23,903 nucleotides of DNA from JAAYCB01 sp012744395 (GCA_028703175.1 JAQVNJ010000096.1:1-23903), one strand, 5' to 3'; positions 15,471-23,903 are shown, counted from the stretch's first letter. Notes: a model not told the origin generated them from the letters alone. A program made the numbers and translations.

Positions 15471-15499
15471 TTCCTTCGAGCGATCCGCCCCGATAGAAT
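15471..15499 (+). promoter_or_regulatory. Weak candidate promoter for the DUF4404 gene
   Basis: TAGAAT (15494-15499, 5 of 6) is preceded after 17 bp by TTCCTT (15471-15476), a poor -35 box. It is 60 bp upstream of the DUF4404 start and divergent from the CinA-like promoter. Confidence 0.3.
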
Positions 15500-15559
15500 G
15501 GCAAGCGAGCCAGATCGGGCGACTTTCTCCCCTCGGCCGAATCGGAAGCGGTGGTGAGC

Positions 15560-15835
15560 ATGTTGGATCCGCATGAGAAGTTGAAGGCAACCGTCCGCGA
15601 ACTGGAAGACGAGTTGCGTTCCTTTGCGAGCGTGGACGACGAGACCCGCGGCGTGCTCCACGAGGTTCTCGCGGAGGTCCAGGCCGTGTTGGGCGGCGAG
15701 GGCGCGACGGCGTCGCAGCAACAATCGTGGCAGGACCGGCTGAGCGACGCCGCCCGCCAGTTCGAAGGCGCCCACCCGGCGATCGCCGGGGTGATCCAGC
15801 GCTTGCTGGACGGGTTGGCCCAGATGGGCATCTGA
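15560..15835 (+). CDS. DUF4404 family protein
   Basis: A 91-residue, acidic, helical protein: MLDPHEKLKATVRELEDEL, a second helix rich in Val/Leu, and a C-terminal FEGAHPAIAGVIQRLLDGLA. This pattern and size fit the DUF4404 family as I remember it; no function is known to me. Heptad-like Leu spacing in the first 35 residues suggests a coiled coil. ATG 15560 is chosen; an in-frame GTG at 15551 would add three residues. It stands alone on its strand and is convergent with malQ, with an 11-bp gap. Confidence 0.75.
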   Translation: MLDPHEKLKATVRELEDELRSFASVDDETRGVLHEVLAEVQAVLGGEGATASQQQSWQDRLSDAARQFEGAHPAIAGVIQRLLDGLAQMGI

Positions 15836-15846
15836 CTCGGCGCGGC

Positions 15847-17934
15847 TCACGCCCGCCGCCGCAGGCGATCGATTGCGCCGAGGACTCGGGCCACCTCGGG
15901 CATCGCGCTGAACTGGTCGAAGGGGTAGCGCGCCTTGCGGCGCCAGTTGGGGTGCTCCCGGTACGTGCCGGGGCGATTCTGCGGCTCGGTCTCCCCCCAG
16001 AGGTCCTCGAGGTTGACCAGCAGGATTTCCGCGTCGCTTGCCGCCAGGTAGCATTCGCAGGCTTCCAGGACCTGGGGGCATGTCGGTTCCGCGGAGGCGA
16101 GCAGGCCTTGGGCCCGAAGGAATTCCGTGATCCGCCGGCGGAGACCTGCGCGGCGGCGGCGCTCCTCGGCGGCCGCCTCGGCCGTCAGCAGCCCCTGCCC
16201 GAGGCGGTCCTCGATGTCCAGCCCCTGCCAGTAGGCGGCGAACTGGGGCATGTCGTGGGTGTTCACGCTGGCCACGCACGCCGCGGGCACTTCGCGCAGG
16301 GCGGGCCCCTTGTCGGGATTCGTCTCGTACTGGAGAACGTACATCGGCGCGATCCCGTGCCGCTGGAGGGCCCGGTCGACGGCGGCCGGGACCGTGCCGA
16401 GGTCTTCGCCCACGATCCGCGCGCCGAAGCGGTGCGACTCCAGCGTGAGGATCGCGCACATCTCCTCCATCGGGTAGCGGACGTAGACGCCGTCGTCGGC
16501 GCGGAACCCTTGGGGGATCCAGTACAGGCGGTGCAATCCCATCACGTGGTCGAACCTCAGGATCCGCGCGTGCCGGAGGTGGTTGCGGAGCGAGCGGATC
16601 AAGTAGGCGTATCCCTGCCGCCGCAGCCTGCCTGGGTGGAGCGGCGGAAATCCCCAGTTCTGCCCCTGGGTGAAGAACGAGTCGGGCGGCGCCCCGCCGG
16701 CGGCCTTGCCGACGAACAGTTGCTGGTTCCGCCAGACGTCGAACCCCTTGCCGCTGACGCCGAGGGGGAAATCGAGGTACCAGAGCAGTTCCCGCCGGTC
16801 GGCATGGGCCGTCAGCGATGCGAGTTGCCGGCCGACCTCCCACTGGGCGTAGAGGTGGTACTGAAACACTCGCTCGTCGTAATCGCCGGGGGCCAGCCGG
16901 CCGCCGCGAGCCGGTTCCGGCCAATCCGGCCAGGCTGCCTGCCGCCGTTCGCCGGCGGCGCGGAACCTGGCGAACCGTTCCAGCTCCGGATTGCCGCGGC
17001 ACTCCTCGAGCATGGCGTCGCGCTGGGGCGACGGCCGGCTGAAGAAGGCCTCGGCCAGCGCCTCGGTCACCCGGCGTTTGGCGCGGACCAACCCGGGATA
17101 GTCGACGAGGTCTCCCGGCGCGGCTTGGGCGAGGAGGTCGCCGGCAAGCCGCCGGGCCGCGGGGCAGGAGTCGAATCCGGGACTCCGCCGCGGGTCGAGG
17201 TAGAGCTCGTTCCAGAACAGGCGGCTGGCGGGATGGTAGGGGCTCGGATCGTCGGACAGCTCCCAGAGGATCGAGAGCAGCGGCAGCGTGGCCACGAGGT
17301 TGCCGCCCCGATCGGCCGTCCACTGCATGAGCGCTGCGAGGTCCGAGAAGTCGCCCGCGGCGGAACCTGACTGCCGATGCAGGGAATACAGGGGAAGGAA
17401 CACCCCCCAAATCCGCTGCTGCCGCGGGCTGGGGCGGTAAGTCAGCGGCGGGGCCGCGATCAGCAGGCTTTCGGCGGCCCGACCCCCGAGTTCCACGTGC
17501 AGCCGGTGGTATCCGTGTGGCAGGTTGTCTGGCAGCGGCAGGATTCGCCGCGTGTAGGCGACGCGCTCGACCACGCCCGCCCGCTGGATCGCCAGATCCT
17601 CGACGCGGCCGGCGAAGGCCAGCGACGCTCCGTCTTCCAGATCGAGCTGGCATCGATACTTCGTCCCGCTGAGCGACTCCGGCACGCGCAGGGGGCAGCC
17701 CGCCTTGCCGCCGAAGGCGGCCAAGACCGGCGGGAGCATCTCCTGCCAGAGCTCCTGCCGCCGAAACCGCAGGGCGCTCGCAGCGCCCGCGGCCGACGCC
17801 AGCGGCGCGCCGAGGAGTTGCAGGGCGCGGAGCACCGCTTCGTGCGACGACCAGCGGCGCTTGCGCCAGACGTCGACATAGCTGGGCTGGACACCATAAA
17901 GCCGGGCGAGTGTCTGGAGCGCGCGTTCCGCCAT
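15847..17934 (-). CDS. malQ: 4-alpha-glucanotransferase (amylomaltase)
   Basis: A 695-residue GH77 enzyme that transfers alpha-1,4-glucan chains between maltodextrins, used in glycogen or maltodextrin metabolism in the cytoplasm. An N-terminal region (about 1-165) of the E. coli MalQ type precedes the barrel, which opens with IWGVFLPLYSLHRQ and GDFSDLAALMQW. Catalytic residues are present: nucleophile D462 in LRFDHVMGLHRLYW, acid/base E510 in IVGEDLGTVP, and D561 in VNTHDMPQFAAYW. Length matches the E. coli enzyme (about 694). The ATG at 17932-17934 has AGCAGG 5 bases before it and a GGGGAG further up. No glycogen genes are adjacent; it seems monocistronic with its own promoter. Confidence 0.95.
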   Translation of the reverse strand: MAERALQTLARLYGVQPSYVDVWRKRRWSSHEAVLRALQLLGAPLASAAGAASALRFRRQELWQEMLPPVLAAFGGKAGCPLRVPESLSGTKYRCQLDLEDGASLAFAGRVEDLAIQRAGVVERVAYTRRILPLPDNLPHGYHRLHVELGGRAAESLLIAAPPLTYRPSPRQQRIWGVFLPLYSLHRQSGSAAGDFSDLAALMQWTADRGGNLVATLPLLSILWELSDDPSPYHPASRLFWNELYLDPRRSPGFDSCPAARRLAGDLLAQAAPGDLVDYPGLVRAKRRVTEALAEAFFSRPSPQRDAMLEECRGNPELERFARFRAAGERRQAAWPDWPEPARGGRLAPGDYDERVFQYHLYAQWEVGRQLASLTAHADRRELLWYLDFPLGVSGKGFDVWRNQQLFVGKAAGGAPPDSFFTQGQNWGFPPLHPGRLRRQGYAYLIRSLRNHLRHARILRFDHVMGLHRLYWIPQGFRADDGVYVRYPMEEMCAILTLESHRFGARIVGEDLGTVPAAVDRALQRHGIAPMYVLQYETNPDKGPALREVPAACVASVNTHDMPQFAAYWQGLDIEDRLGQGLLTAEAAAEERRRRAGLRRRITEFLRAQGLLASAEPTCPQVLEACECYLAASDAEILLVNLEDLWGETEPQNRPGTYREHPNWRRKARYPFDQFSAMPEVARVLGAIDRLRRRA

Positions 17935-17981
17935 GAATGCCTGCTACTCCCCATCACGATCGAGTCTCCTGAAGAAGACGC

Positions 17982-18010
17982 ATCCTACCAGAGGGGACGG
18001 GATTGCTCAA
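17982..18010 (-). promoter_or_regulatory. Candidate promoter for malQ
   Basis: On the minus strand TTGAGC (18005-18010, 4 of 6) and TAGGAT (17982-17987, 4 of 6) are exactly 17 bp apart, with an implied leader of about 40 bases. For the divergent permease gene only a -10-like TATGAT (18041-18046) without a good -35 box is visible. Confidence 0.45.
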
Positions 18011-18087
18011 TCCGCAGTGGCCTCCGCGGCGGTCGCGCCGTATGATGGGCAAGACTGTACCCTCTCGCCCGCCGGAGAACCCGCTCG

Positions 18088-19863
18088 ATGCCCTACGAGG
18101 CCTGGCTGACCCTGTCGGTAGTCTTCTGCTCGTTCGTGTTGTTGGCGATGAACTGGGCGCCGCCGGATATCGTCTTCGTGGGGGGAGCGGCGCTGCTCGC
18201 GGTGGTCGGGATTATTTCGCCCGCCGAGGCCTTCGCGGGGTTTTCAAACCAGGGAATGTTGACCGTCGCGATGATGTTCGTGATCGCGGCCGGGCTCCGC
18301 GAGACCGGCGTCTTGGACTACCTGGGACAGCGGATGCTTCGCCGCGCGGGGACCGAGCGGAGCGTGCTGGCCAGGCTGGCGGCCGTCGTCTTGCCGACAT
18401 CCGCGTTCTTGAACAACACGCCGATCGTGGCGATGTTCGTGCCGGTGGTCCTGGATTGGAGCCGCCGCCACCAGGTCTCGCCGTCGAAGTTGCTGATCCC
18501 CCTCTCCTACCTGGCGATTCTGGGGGGGACCTGCACGCTGATCGGGACTTCGACGAACCTCGTCGTCAACGGGCTGATGATCGAGCACGGCGTTGGGGGA
18601 ATGCAGCTGTTTGAACTGAGCCGGATCGGGATCCCGTATGCGATCGTCGGATTCGTCTTCCTGCTGACGATCGGGCGCTGGCTGCTGCCGGAACGCAAGG
18701 AGTTTCTCGAGCAGCTCGGCGAGTCGCGGCGCGAATACCTTGCCGAAATGCTCGTGCAGCCGAACTGCCGCCTGGTGGGCGAGAGCGTGGCCGAGGCCGG
18801 CCTGCGGCAGTTGCCCGGCCTGTACTTGATCGAGATCGACCGCGACGGCAAGATTCTCGCCCCGGTCGGCCCCGACGAGACGATCGAGGCGAACGACCGG
18901 CTGGTCTTCACCGGCATCGTGAGCAGCATCATCGAGCTGGAGCGGACGGCGGGGCTGGTCCCGGTGGCCGATCCATCCTACGAGGTTTCCCCCGTGCGGC
19001 AGCGCGGCCGGCGGCTCTGCGAGGCGGTGATCTCCGAGAATTCGCCGCTGGTGGGCAAGAACATCCGCGAGGCCGATTTCCGCGCGACCTACGGGGCCGC
19101 CGTCGTCGCCGTCCACCGCGGCGGCGCACGGCTGGAACGCAAGGTGGGCGACATCCGCCTGCGGGCGGGCGACACGCTGCTGATGCAGACCGGGCCGCAC
19201 TTCTTGCGCGCTTATCGGAACGATCTGGCCTTCTACCTGGTCAGCGACGTGGCCGACTGGCGCCCCTTGCGGAGCGACCGGGCTTGGATCGCGATTCTCC
19301 TCTTCCTGGTCCTGATCGGATTGATGACCAGCGGGCTGGTTCCGATCGTGCTGGCCGCCGTCGTGGTTGCCGTGCTGATGGTCGCCGCCGGGTGCGTCTC
19401 GTCCGGCGAGGCCCGGCGGAGCATCGAGTGGCAGGTGCTGATCACGATTGCGGCGGCGTTCGGTGTCGGAGCCGCCCTGGAGAACTCCGGGGCCGTGGCG
19501 ACGATCGCCGGCGGGCTGGTCGAATCGACAAAGACCTGGGGTCCGATCGCCATCCTGGCCGTGTTCTACCTGCTGGGATCGGTGCTTACGGAATTGATCA
19601 CCAACAATGCGGCCGCCGTGCTGCTGTTTCCCTTCTGCCTGGAGGCCGCCCGGCTCTACGGCGTCAGCCCGCGGCCGTTTCTGATGGCCCTCGTGCTGGC
19701 CGCCTCGGCCAGCTTCATGACGCCGATCGGATACCAGACGAACATGATGGTCTACGGCCCCGGCGGGTACCGGTTCGCCGACTTCCTCCGCGTGGGAATT
19801 CCCTTGAATCTCCTCCTCTGGCCGATCGCCATGCTTCTGATCCCGGTCTTCTGGCCGTTCTGA
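18088..19863 (+). CDS. SLC13-family permease with two RCK_C (TrkA-C) domains
   Basis: A 591-residue transporter of the divalent anion:Na+ symporter/ion-transporter superfamily. The N-terminal membrane half carries FLNNTPIVAMFVPVVLDW and GGTCTLIGTSTNLVVNGLM, the first re-entrant signature. A cytoplasmic insert (about 205-390) holds two RCK_C-type domains, marked by LPGLYLIEIDRDGKILAPVG and GDTLLMQTG. The second membrane half carries ITNNAAAVLLFPFCLEAARL and MTPIGYQTNMMVYGPGGYRF, the matching signature. This architecture is shared by bacterial SLC13 permeases annotated as sulfate or dicarboxylate carriers and by algal SAC1-like proteins. ATG 18088 follows GGAG by 10 bases. Convergence with a sulfate ABC operon makes sulfate a plausible substrate, but nothing in the sequence proves it. 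Confidence 0.9.
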   Translation: MPYEAWLTLSVVFCSFVLLAMNWAPPDIVFVGGAALLAVVGIISPAEAFAGFSNQGMLTVAMMFVIAAGLRETGVLDYLGQRMLRRAGTERSVLARLAAVVLPTSAFLNNTPIVAMFVPVVLDWSRRHQVSPSKLLIPLSYLAILGGTCTLIGTSTNLVVNGLMIEHGVGGMQLFELSRIGIPYAIVGFVFLLTIGRWLLPERKEFLEQLGESRREYLAEMLVQPNCRLVGESVAEAGLRQLPGLYLIEIDRDGKILAPVGPDETIEANDRLVFTGIVSSIIELERTAGLVPVADPSYEVSPVRQRGRRLCEAVISENSPLVGKNIREADFRATYGAAVVAVHRGGARLERKVGDIRLRAGDTLLMQTGPHFLRAYRNDLAFYLVSDVADWRPLRSDRAWIAILLFLVLIGLMTSGLVPIVLAAVVVAVLMVAAGCVSSGEARRSIEWQVLITIAAAFGVGAALENSGAVATIAGGLVESTKTWGPIAILAVFYLLGSVLTELITNNAAAVLLFPFCLEAARLYGVSPRPFLMALVLAASASFMTPIGYQTNMMVYGPGGYRFADFLRVGIPLNLLLWPIAMLLIPVFWPF

Positions 19864-19900
19864 AGCCGATCCCAAAGGCGGCGAGGATGCGGACGGCTCG

Positions 19901-19931
19901 GAGCCGGGGGAGGCGTTCCCCCTCGGGGCTC
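19901..19931. terminator. Possible bidirectional hairpin between the permease gene and cysA
   Basis: GAGCCGGGGGA (19901-19911) can pair with TTCCCCCTCGGGGCTC (19916-19931) around a 4-base loop, with a bulge on the right arm. It lies in the 84-bp convergent gap between the SLC13 gene and cysA. Neither side has a T tract, so termination is only a suggestion from position. Confidence 0.3.
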
Positions 19932-19947
19932 GGACCGCCCGCGGGCG

Positions 19948-21024
19948 TCAGATCGTGTAGTCTTCCACGAACAGGCGCGAGTCCCGCGGCGTCACGAAGA
20001 CCTTCTCGCCCACGGTGCAGGGATGCTGCCGGTAGCGGTCGTGCGACATCTCCACGTAGATCGGCTGGTTGTCTTCGCCGGCCAGTTCGAGCTTCACGAC
20101 GGGCCCGGCCAACTGGACGCGCGTCACCTTTCCGCGGAGCCCCGATCGGCCCTCGCCATCGGGTTGAATTTCCAGGTCGTGCGGCCGGATCAGCAGCCGC
20201 GCGCTCTCGCCGTCGATTTGCAGCCCTCCGGGAGGCTCGATGACCATCGATCCGAAGACGGCTCGGCCGGCTTCCACCCGGCCGTGGAACAGGTTCACGT
20301 TGCCGAGAAAGTCCATCACGAAGGCGCTGGCCGGCTGGTGGAAGACCTCGTTCGGGGTGCCGACCTGCTCGATCCGCCCCTGGTTCATGACCACGATCCG
20401 GTCGGCCACTTCGAGGGCCTCCTCCTGGTCGTGCGTGACGAACAGGCTGGTCACATGAATCTCGTCGTGGAGGCGGCGGAGCCAGCGCCGCAGCCCCTGG
20501 CGCACCTTGGCGTCGAGCGCTCCGAAGGGTTCGTCCAGCAGCAGCACCTTGGGCTGGATGGCCAGCGCCCGGGCGAGGGCGACCCGTTGCCGCTGGCCCC
20601 CGGAGAGTTGCCAGGGGTAGCGGCGTTCGAGTGTTTCCAGCTGGATCAACTGGAGCAGTTCGCGGACGCGGGCGTTGATTTCGGCCTTCGTCGGGCGGTT
20701 CGGCTTGGGGCGGACGCGGAGCCCGAAGGCGATGTTCTCAAACACGGTCATGTGCCGGAACAGGGCGTAGTGCTGGAACACGAAGCCGACGCGCCGGCGG
20801 CCGACGGCCTGGCGGGCCACGTCCTGGCCGTCGAAAAGGATCGCGCCGTCGTCGGCCAGGTCAAACGCTTCCAGTCCGGCGATGATCCGCAGGAGCGTCG
20901 TCTTCCCCGAGCCCGAAGGCCCCAACAGGGCGACCAGCTCTCCGTCCGGGACGTGCAGCGAGACGCCGTCCAGCGCCAGGAAGTCACCGAAACTCTTGCT
21001 GACGTTGCGGACCTCGATGCTCAC
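19948..21024 (-). CDS. cysA: Sulfate ABC transporter ATP-binding protein
   Basis: A 358-residue ATPase. Walker A GPSGSGKTT (35-43), Q-loop FVFQHYALF (81-89), signature LSGGQRQRVALARAL (140-154), Walker B VLLLDEPFGALD (160-171) and switch FVTHDQEEALEVADR are all intact. The C-terminal part (about 240-358) has the TOBE-type domain of CysA. The start is GTG (21022-21024) overlapping the cysW stop as GTGA, with GGAGG 7 bases upstream. It energises import through the CysT-CysW pore. It is the last gene of the operon. Confidence 0.93.
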   Translation of the reverse strand: MSIEVRNVSKSFGDFLALDGVSLHVPDGELVALLGPSGSGKTTLLRIIAGLEAFDLADDGAILFDGQDVARQAVGRRRVGFVFQHYALFRHMTVFENIAFGLRVRPKPNRPTKAEINARVRELLQLIQLETLERRYPWQLSGGQRQRVALARALAIQPKVLLLDEPFGALDAKVRQGLRRWLRRLHDEIHVTSLFVTHDQEEALEVADRIVVMNQGRIEQVGTPNEVFHQPASAFVMDFLGNVNLFHGRVEAGRAVFGSMVIEPPGGLQIDGESARLLIRPHDLEIQPDGEGRSGLRGKVTRVQLAGPVVKLELAGEDNQPIYVEMSHDRYRQHPCTVGEKVFVTPRDSRLFVEDYTI

Positions 21025-21938
21025 GGTTCAGCCTCCGGGGTGGCGGCGGTTGCGGGCGCCGGCGACGCTTCCGATTCGCCTTGCGTCCGCCACTCGACCA
21101 GCGCCTTCAAGACCAGCGTCAGCAGCGCCAGCAGGGCCAGCAGCGAGGCGACGGCGAAGGCGGCCACGAAGTTGTATTCGTTGTACAAAATCTCGACGTA
21201 GAGCGGCATCGTGTTCGTCTGCCCGCGGAGGTGCCCCGAGACGACGGAGACCGCGCCGAACTCGCCCATCGCCCGGGCATTGCAGAGGATCACGCCATAG
21301 AGCAGTCCCCACTTCACGTTCGGCAGCGTCACCCGCCAGAAGGTCTGCCAGCCGCTCGCCCCGAGGACCAGCGCGGCTTCTTCCTCCTCGGTTCCCTGCT
21401 CCTGCATCAGGGGGATGAGTTCCCGGGCGACGAAGGGGAACGTCACGAAGACGGTCGCCAGCACGACCCCCGGGACGGCGAAGATGATCTGGATGCCGTG
21501 GCCGGCCAGCCACGGCCCGAACCATCCCTGCAACCCGAACAGGAGCACGAAGATCAGCCCCGAGATGACCGGCGAGACGGCGAACGGCAGATCGATCAGC
21601 GTGACGAGCAGGCTCTTGCCGCGAAACTCGAACTTGGCGATTGCCCACGACGCCGCCAGGCCGAAGACGAGGTTCAGGGGGACGGCGATCGCCGCGACCA
21701 GGAGGGTCAGCCGGATTGCCGAGAGGGCGTCGCGGTTCTGGAAGCTCTCCAGGTAGGCTCCCAGGCCCTTCCGCAGCGCTTCGGCAAACACGGCGACCAA
21801 GGGGACGCCGAGAAACAAGAGGAGGAAGCAGAGCGAGGCGCCTGTGATCAGCCACTTGACCCAGCCGGGGTCGCCCTTGGCGGCGAGCCCGGCCGCGGCG
21901 CGGCGGCCTCGAAGTTGCGATTTGGCGGTTCCGCCCAC
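21021..21938 (-). CDS. cysW: Sulfate ABC transporter permease
   Basis: A 305-residue permease with about six membrane segments and the EAA loop LGASGWQTFWRVTLPNVKWG, which docks on CysA. DLPFAVSPVISGLIFVLLFG and CNARAMGEFGAVSVVSGHLR are typical of CysW. Start GTG (21936-21938) has GGAGGG 7 bases upstream. An N-terminal extension of about 25 residues is Arg/Ala-rich, and the C-terminal tail is Ala/Pro/Glu-rich. It begins 3 bp after the cysT stop and overlaps cysA by 4 bp. Confidence 0.92.
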   Translation of the reverse strand: MGGTAKSQLRGRRAAAGLAAKGDPGWVKWLITGASLCFLLLFLGVPLVAVFAEALRKGLGAYLESFQNRDALSAIRLTLLVAAIAVPLNLVFGLAASWAIAKFEFRGKSLLVTLIDLPFAVSPVISGLIFVLLFGLQGWFGPWLAGHGIQIIFAVPGVVLATVFVTFPFVARELIPLMQEQGTEEEEAALVLGASGWQTFWRVTLPNVKWGLLYGVILCNARAMGEFGAVSVVSGHLRGQTNTMPLYVEILYNEYNFVAAFAVASLLALLALLTLVLKALVEWRTQGESEASPAPATAATPEAEP

Positions 21939-21941
21939 GGG

Positions 21942-22796
21942 TCAGCCCTCCGCAAAGTGGCGCCGCGCGCTCCACCACTGAACGGCGTTGATCAGGAACA
22001 GCAGCAGGAACGACAGCACGAGCATCGCCGATGCGATCGCCGTCGCGCCCGTGTAGTCGTACTGCTCCAGCTTGACGAGAATCAGCAACGGCACGATCTC
22101 GGTCTTCATCGGCATGTTGCCCGCAATGAACACGACCGAGCCGTATTCGCCCAAGGCCCGGGCGAAGGCCAGGGCGAATCCGGTCAGCAGTGCGGGCAGG
22201 ATCGCCGGCAGGATCACGCAGCGGAACGTCTGCCAACGGCCGGCGCCCAGGCTGGCCGCCGCTTCTTCCACTTCCGGGTCGAGATCCTCCAGGGCCGGCT
22301 GCAAGGTCCGGACGACGAACGGCAGGCCGATGAACACCAGGGCGATCGTCACCCCCAGGGGCGAGAAGGCGGCCTTGATCCCCAGCGGCTCGAGCCACCG
22401 CCCGATCCAGCCGCCCGGCGCGTAGACGGTCGTCAGGGCGATTCCCGAGACGGCCGTCGGCAGCGCGAACGGCAGATCGACAACCGCGTCGATCACGCGC
22501 TTGCCCGGAAACGCGTAGCGCACGAGCATCCAGGCGACGCCGAGGCCGAACACCGCGTTGACCGCCGCCGCCGCCAACGAAGCCGCCAGGCTCAGCCGGA
22601 ACGAAGCGAGCACGCGGGGGCTGGTGATCGTCTCCCAAGCGTCCGCCCACGGCGCCGCGGCCGTCTTGAGGAACAGGGCCGAAAGGGGCACGAGCACGAC
22701 CAGGCTCAGGTAGAAGATCGTGTAGCCAAGCGTCAGGCCGAAGCCGGGAATCACCCCGCGGCGTTTGCGGAAGGTTTTTGCAGTCGGCGCGGGCAC
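21942..22796 (-). CDS. cysT: Sulfate ABC transporter permease
   Basis: A 284-residue permease (CysT, also called CysU). GLTLGYTIFYLSLVVLVPLS is the usual first segment; DLPFALPTAVSGIALTTVYA and FARALGEYGSVVFIAGNMP are family-typical. The EAA loop is LGAGRWQTFRCVILPAILPA. Start GTG (22794-22796) has GGAG 7 bases upstream. It follows the sulfate-binding protein gene by 80 bp, a wider gap than elsewhere in this operon, and holds no clear terminator. Confidence 0.92.
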   Translation of the reverse strand: MPAPTAKTFRKRRGVIPGFGLTLGYTIFYLSLVVLVPLSALFLKTAAAPWADAWETITSPRVLASFRLSLAASLAAAAVNAVFGLGVAWMLVRYAFPGKRVIDAVVDLPFALPTAVSGIALTTVYAPGGWIGRWLEPLGIKAAFSPLGVTIALVFIGLPFVVRTLQPALEDLDPEVEEAAASLGAGRWQTFRCVILPAILPALLTGFALAFARALGEYGSVVFIAGNMPMKTEIVPLLILVKLEQYDYTGATAIASAMLVLSFLLLFLINAVQWWSARRHFAEG

Positions 22797-22876
22797 CTGG
22801 GGTCTCCGTATCCTGGCAGCCGGAATTGGCCGCGGCCGCCTCGGGCCGGGCCTGGAAGGGGAGGGGGCAAGCGCGG

Positions 22877-23903
22877 CTACTTGCCCTTGGTGTAAATCTG
22901 GTCAAACACGCCCCCATCGGCGAAGTGCTCCCGCTGGGCCTTCTGCCAACCGCCAAACACCGTGTCGATGCCGACCAGCTCCAACGCCGGAAACCGCTTG
23001 AGGTCTTCCGGGTCGGCGTGTTCCGGCGCGACGGGCCGGTAGTAGTGTTTGGCGACCAGGCGCTGCCCGGCGGGGGAGTAGAGATACTCAAGATAGGCTT
23101 GCGCCAGCGTCCGCGTGCCGTGGTCGTCGATCCATTTGTCGACAAGCGCCACGGGCGGCTCGGCCAGCATGCTGATCGAGGGGACGATGATCTCGAACTT
23201 CTCCGGCCCGAGTTCATTAACGGCGAGGAATGCCTCGTTTTCCCAGGCCAGAAGCACGTCGCCCATGTTTCTCTGGGCGAAGGTGTTCGTCGAGCCCCGC
23301 GCGCCCGAATCGAGCACGGGAACCTGCTGGAACAGCCGGGTGACGAACTGCCGCGTCTTCGGCTCGGCGGCCGCCACCTCGGCCGCGTGCTGCGGGTCGC
23401 CGACCTTGCCGAGGTCGCCCAGCTCCTGCTTGAGGGCATACGCCCAGGCCGCCAGGTAGTTCCAGCGGGCGCCTCCGGAAGTCTTCGGATTGGGCGTGAT
23501 CACCTCCACGCCCGGCTTGACAAGATCACCCCAGTCGTGAATCCCTTTCGGGTTGCCTTTCCGGACCAGAAAGACGATCGTCGAGGTGTAGGGGCAACTG
23601 TTGTGCGGGAGGCGTTTCTGCCAATCGGCGGGGAGCAGTCCGGCGTTCTCGGCAATCGCGTCGATGTCGTACGCCAGGGCGAGCGTGACCACGTCGGCCT
23701 GCAAGCCGTCGATCACCGCGCGGGCCTGCTTGCCGGCCCCTCCATGCGACTGGGTGACCACCACGGTCTGGCCCGTTTGATTCTTCCAGTGGTCGGCGAA
23801 AGCCTTGTTGAAATCCTGGTAGAGTTCCCGCGTGGGGTCGTAGGAGACGTTCAGCAGGGCGGCCTCCCCGCCCGTCGCGCCGCCCCCTCCCGGCCCCGAA
23901 TTC
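22877..23903 (-). CDS. sbp: Sulfate/thiosulfate-binding protein, 5' end beyond window
   Basis: The minus strand is open to the window edge; 341 residues are visible. The visible protein starts with a Gly-rich stretch, then LLNVSYDPTRELYQDFNKAF, the classic mature start of sulfate-binding proteins. TQSHGGAGKQARAVIDGLQA, NPKTSGGARWNYLAAWAYAL and MGDVLLAWENEAFLA follow, as in Sbp/CysP. It delivers periplasmic sulfate or thiosulfate to CysTW. The signal peptide and start lie outside the window; the Gly-rich run just before LLNVSYD suggests a lipoprotein linker, which is inference. A Met at 23762-23764 is internal and should not be taken as the start. The window ends in GAATTC. Confidence 0.93.
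   Translation of the reverse strand, partial: NSGPGGGGATGGEAALLNVSYDPTRELYQDFNKAFADHWKNQTGQTVVVTQSHGGAGKQARAVIDGLQADVVTLALAYDIDAIAENAGLLPADWQKRLPHNSCPYTSTIVFLVRKGNPKGIHDWGDLVKPGVEVITPNPKTSGGARWNYLAAWAYALKQELGDLGKVGDPQHAAEVAAAEPKTRQFVTRLFQQVPVLDSGARGSTNTFAQRNMGDVLLAWENEAFLAVNELGPEKFEIIVPSISMLAEPPVALVDKWIDDHGTRTLAQAYLEYLYSPAGQRLVAKHYYRPVAPEHADPEDLKRFPALELVGIDTVFGGWQKAQREHFADGGVFDQIYTKGK

Noticed and set aside
14843..17653. 936-codon minus-strand ORF across malQ, the DUF4404 region and the CinA-like gene
   Set aside because: It lies in another frame over intact genes on the same strand; the real frames carry the catalytic motifs.
21028..23439. 803-codon minus-strand ORF across sbp, cysT and cysW
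   Set aside because: Alternative frame of three clearly recognised transporter genes.

Overview
The window is GC-rich (roughly two-thirds G+C by eye) and looks like chromosomal DNA of a Planctomycetota bacterium, probably of the Pirellulales type. Reasons: a DUF1598 protein (a family I know only from planctomycetes), a DUF4091 glycosidase-like protein, a broken gene of a secreted glycosidase-like family common in planctomycetes, long basic N-termini ahead of signal peptides, and many GTG starts. This assignment rests on family recall, not on a search. I see no rRNA, tRNA, CRISPR array, insertion sequence, phage gene or origin.

Layout. 1-176: first 13 codons of a minus-strand gene running off the left edge, with a near-consensus promoter, then a 3' hairpin. 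177-2294 (-): secreted DUF4091 protein. 2762-4237 (-): secreted DUF1598 protein with a Ser/Thr microsatellite linker, a terminator downstream and a hairpin leader upstream. 4660-5840 (+): a possible 56-codon ORF overlapping by ATGA a uroporphyrinogen-decarboxylase-family gene whose zinc motif is of the methyltransferase (MtaA-like) type. 5862-6557 (-): HAD phosphatase. 6740-6899: 67-bp tandem repeat. 6910-11006 (-): a compact set of xylulokinase, polytopic membrane protein and CoA-pyrophosphatase-type Nudix hydrolase.

11262-12647 (+): an orphan solute-binding lipoprotein divergent from xylB. 12708-15345 (-): an exported CinA-like protein, a coupled 99-residue membrane protein and a decayed glycosidase-like pseudogene. 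15560-15835 (+): DUF4404 protein. 15847-17934 (-): 4-alpha-glucanotransferase. 18088-19863 (+): SLC13-type permease with two RCK_C (TrkA-C) domains. 19948-23903 (-): sulfate ABC transporter, transcribed sbp (5' end beyond the window), cysT, cysW, cysA.

The functional themes are carbohydrate use (DUF4091, xylB, malQ, solute-binding protein, broken glycosidase) and sulfate uptake (Sbp-CysTWA, possibly the convergent SLC13 permease). I found no multi-gene system that is clearly new. The most unusual items are the exported CinA homologue whose deamidase motifs are degraded, the multiply damaged glycosidase gene, the 67-bp repeat and the isolated methyltransferase-type UroD protein.
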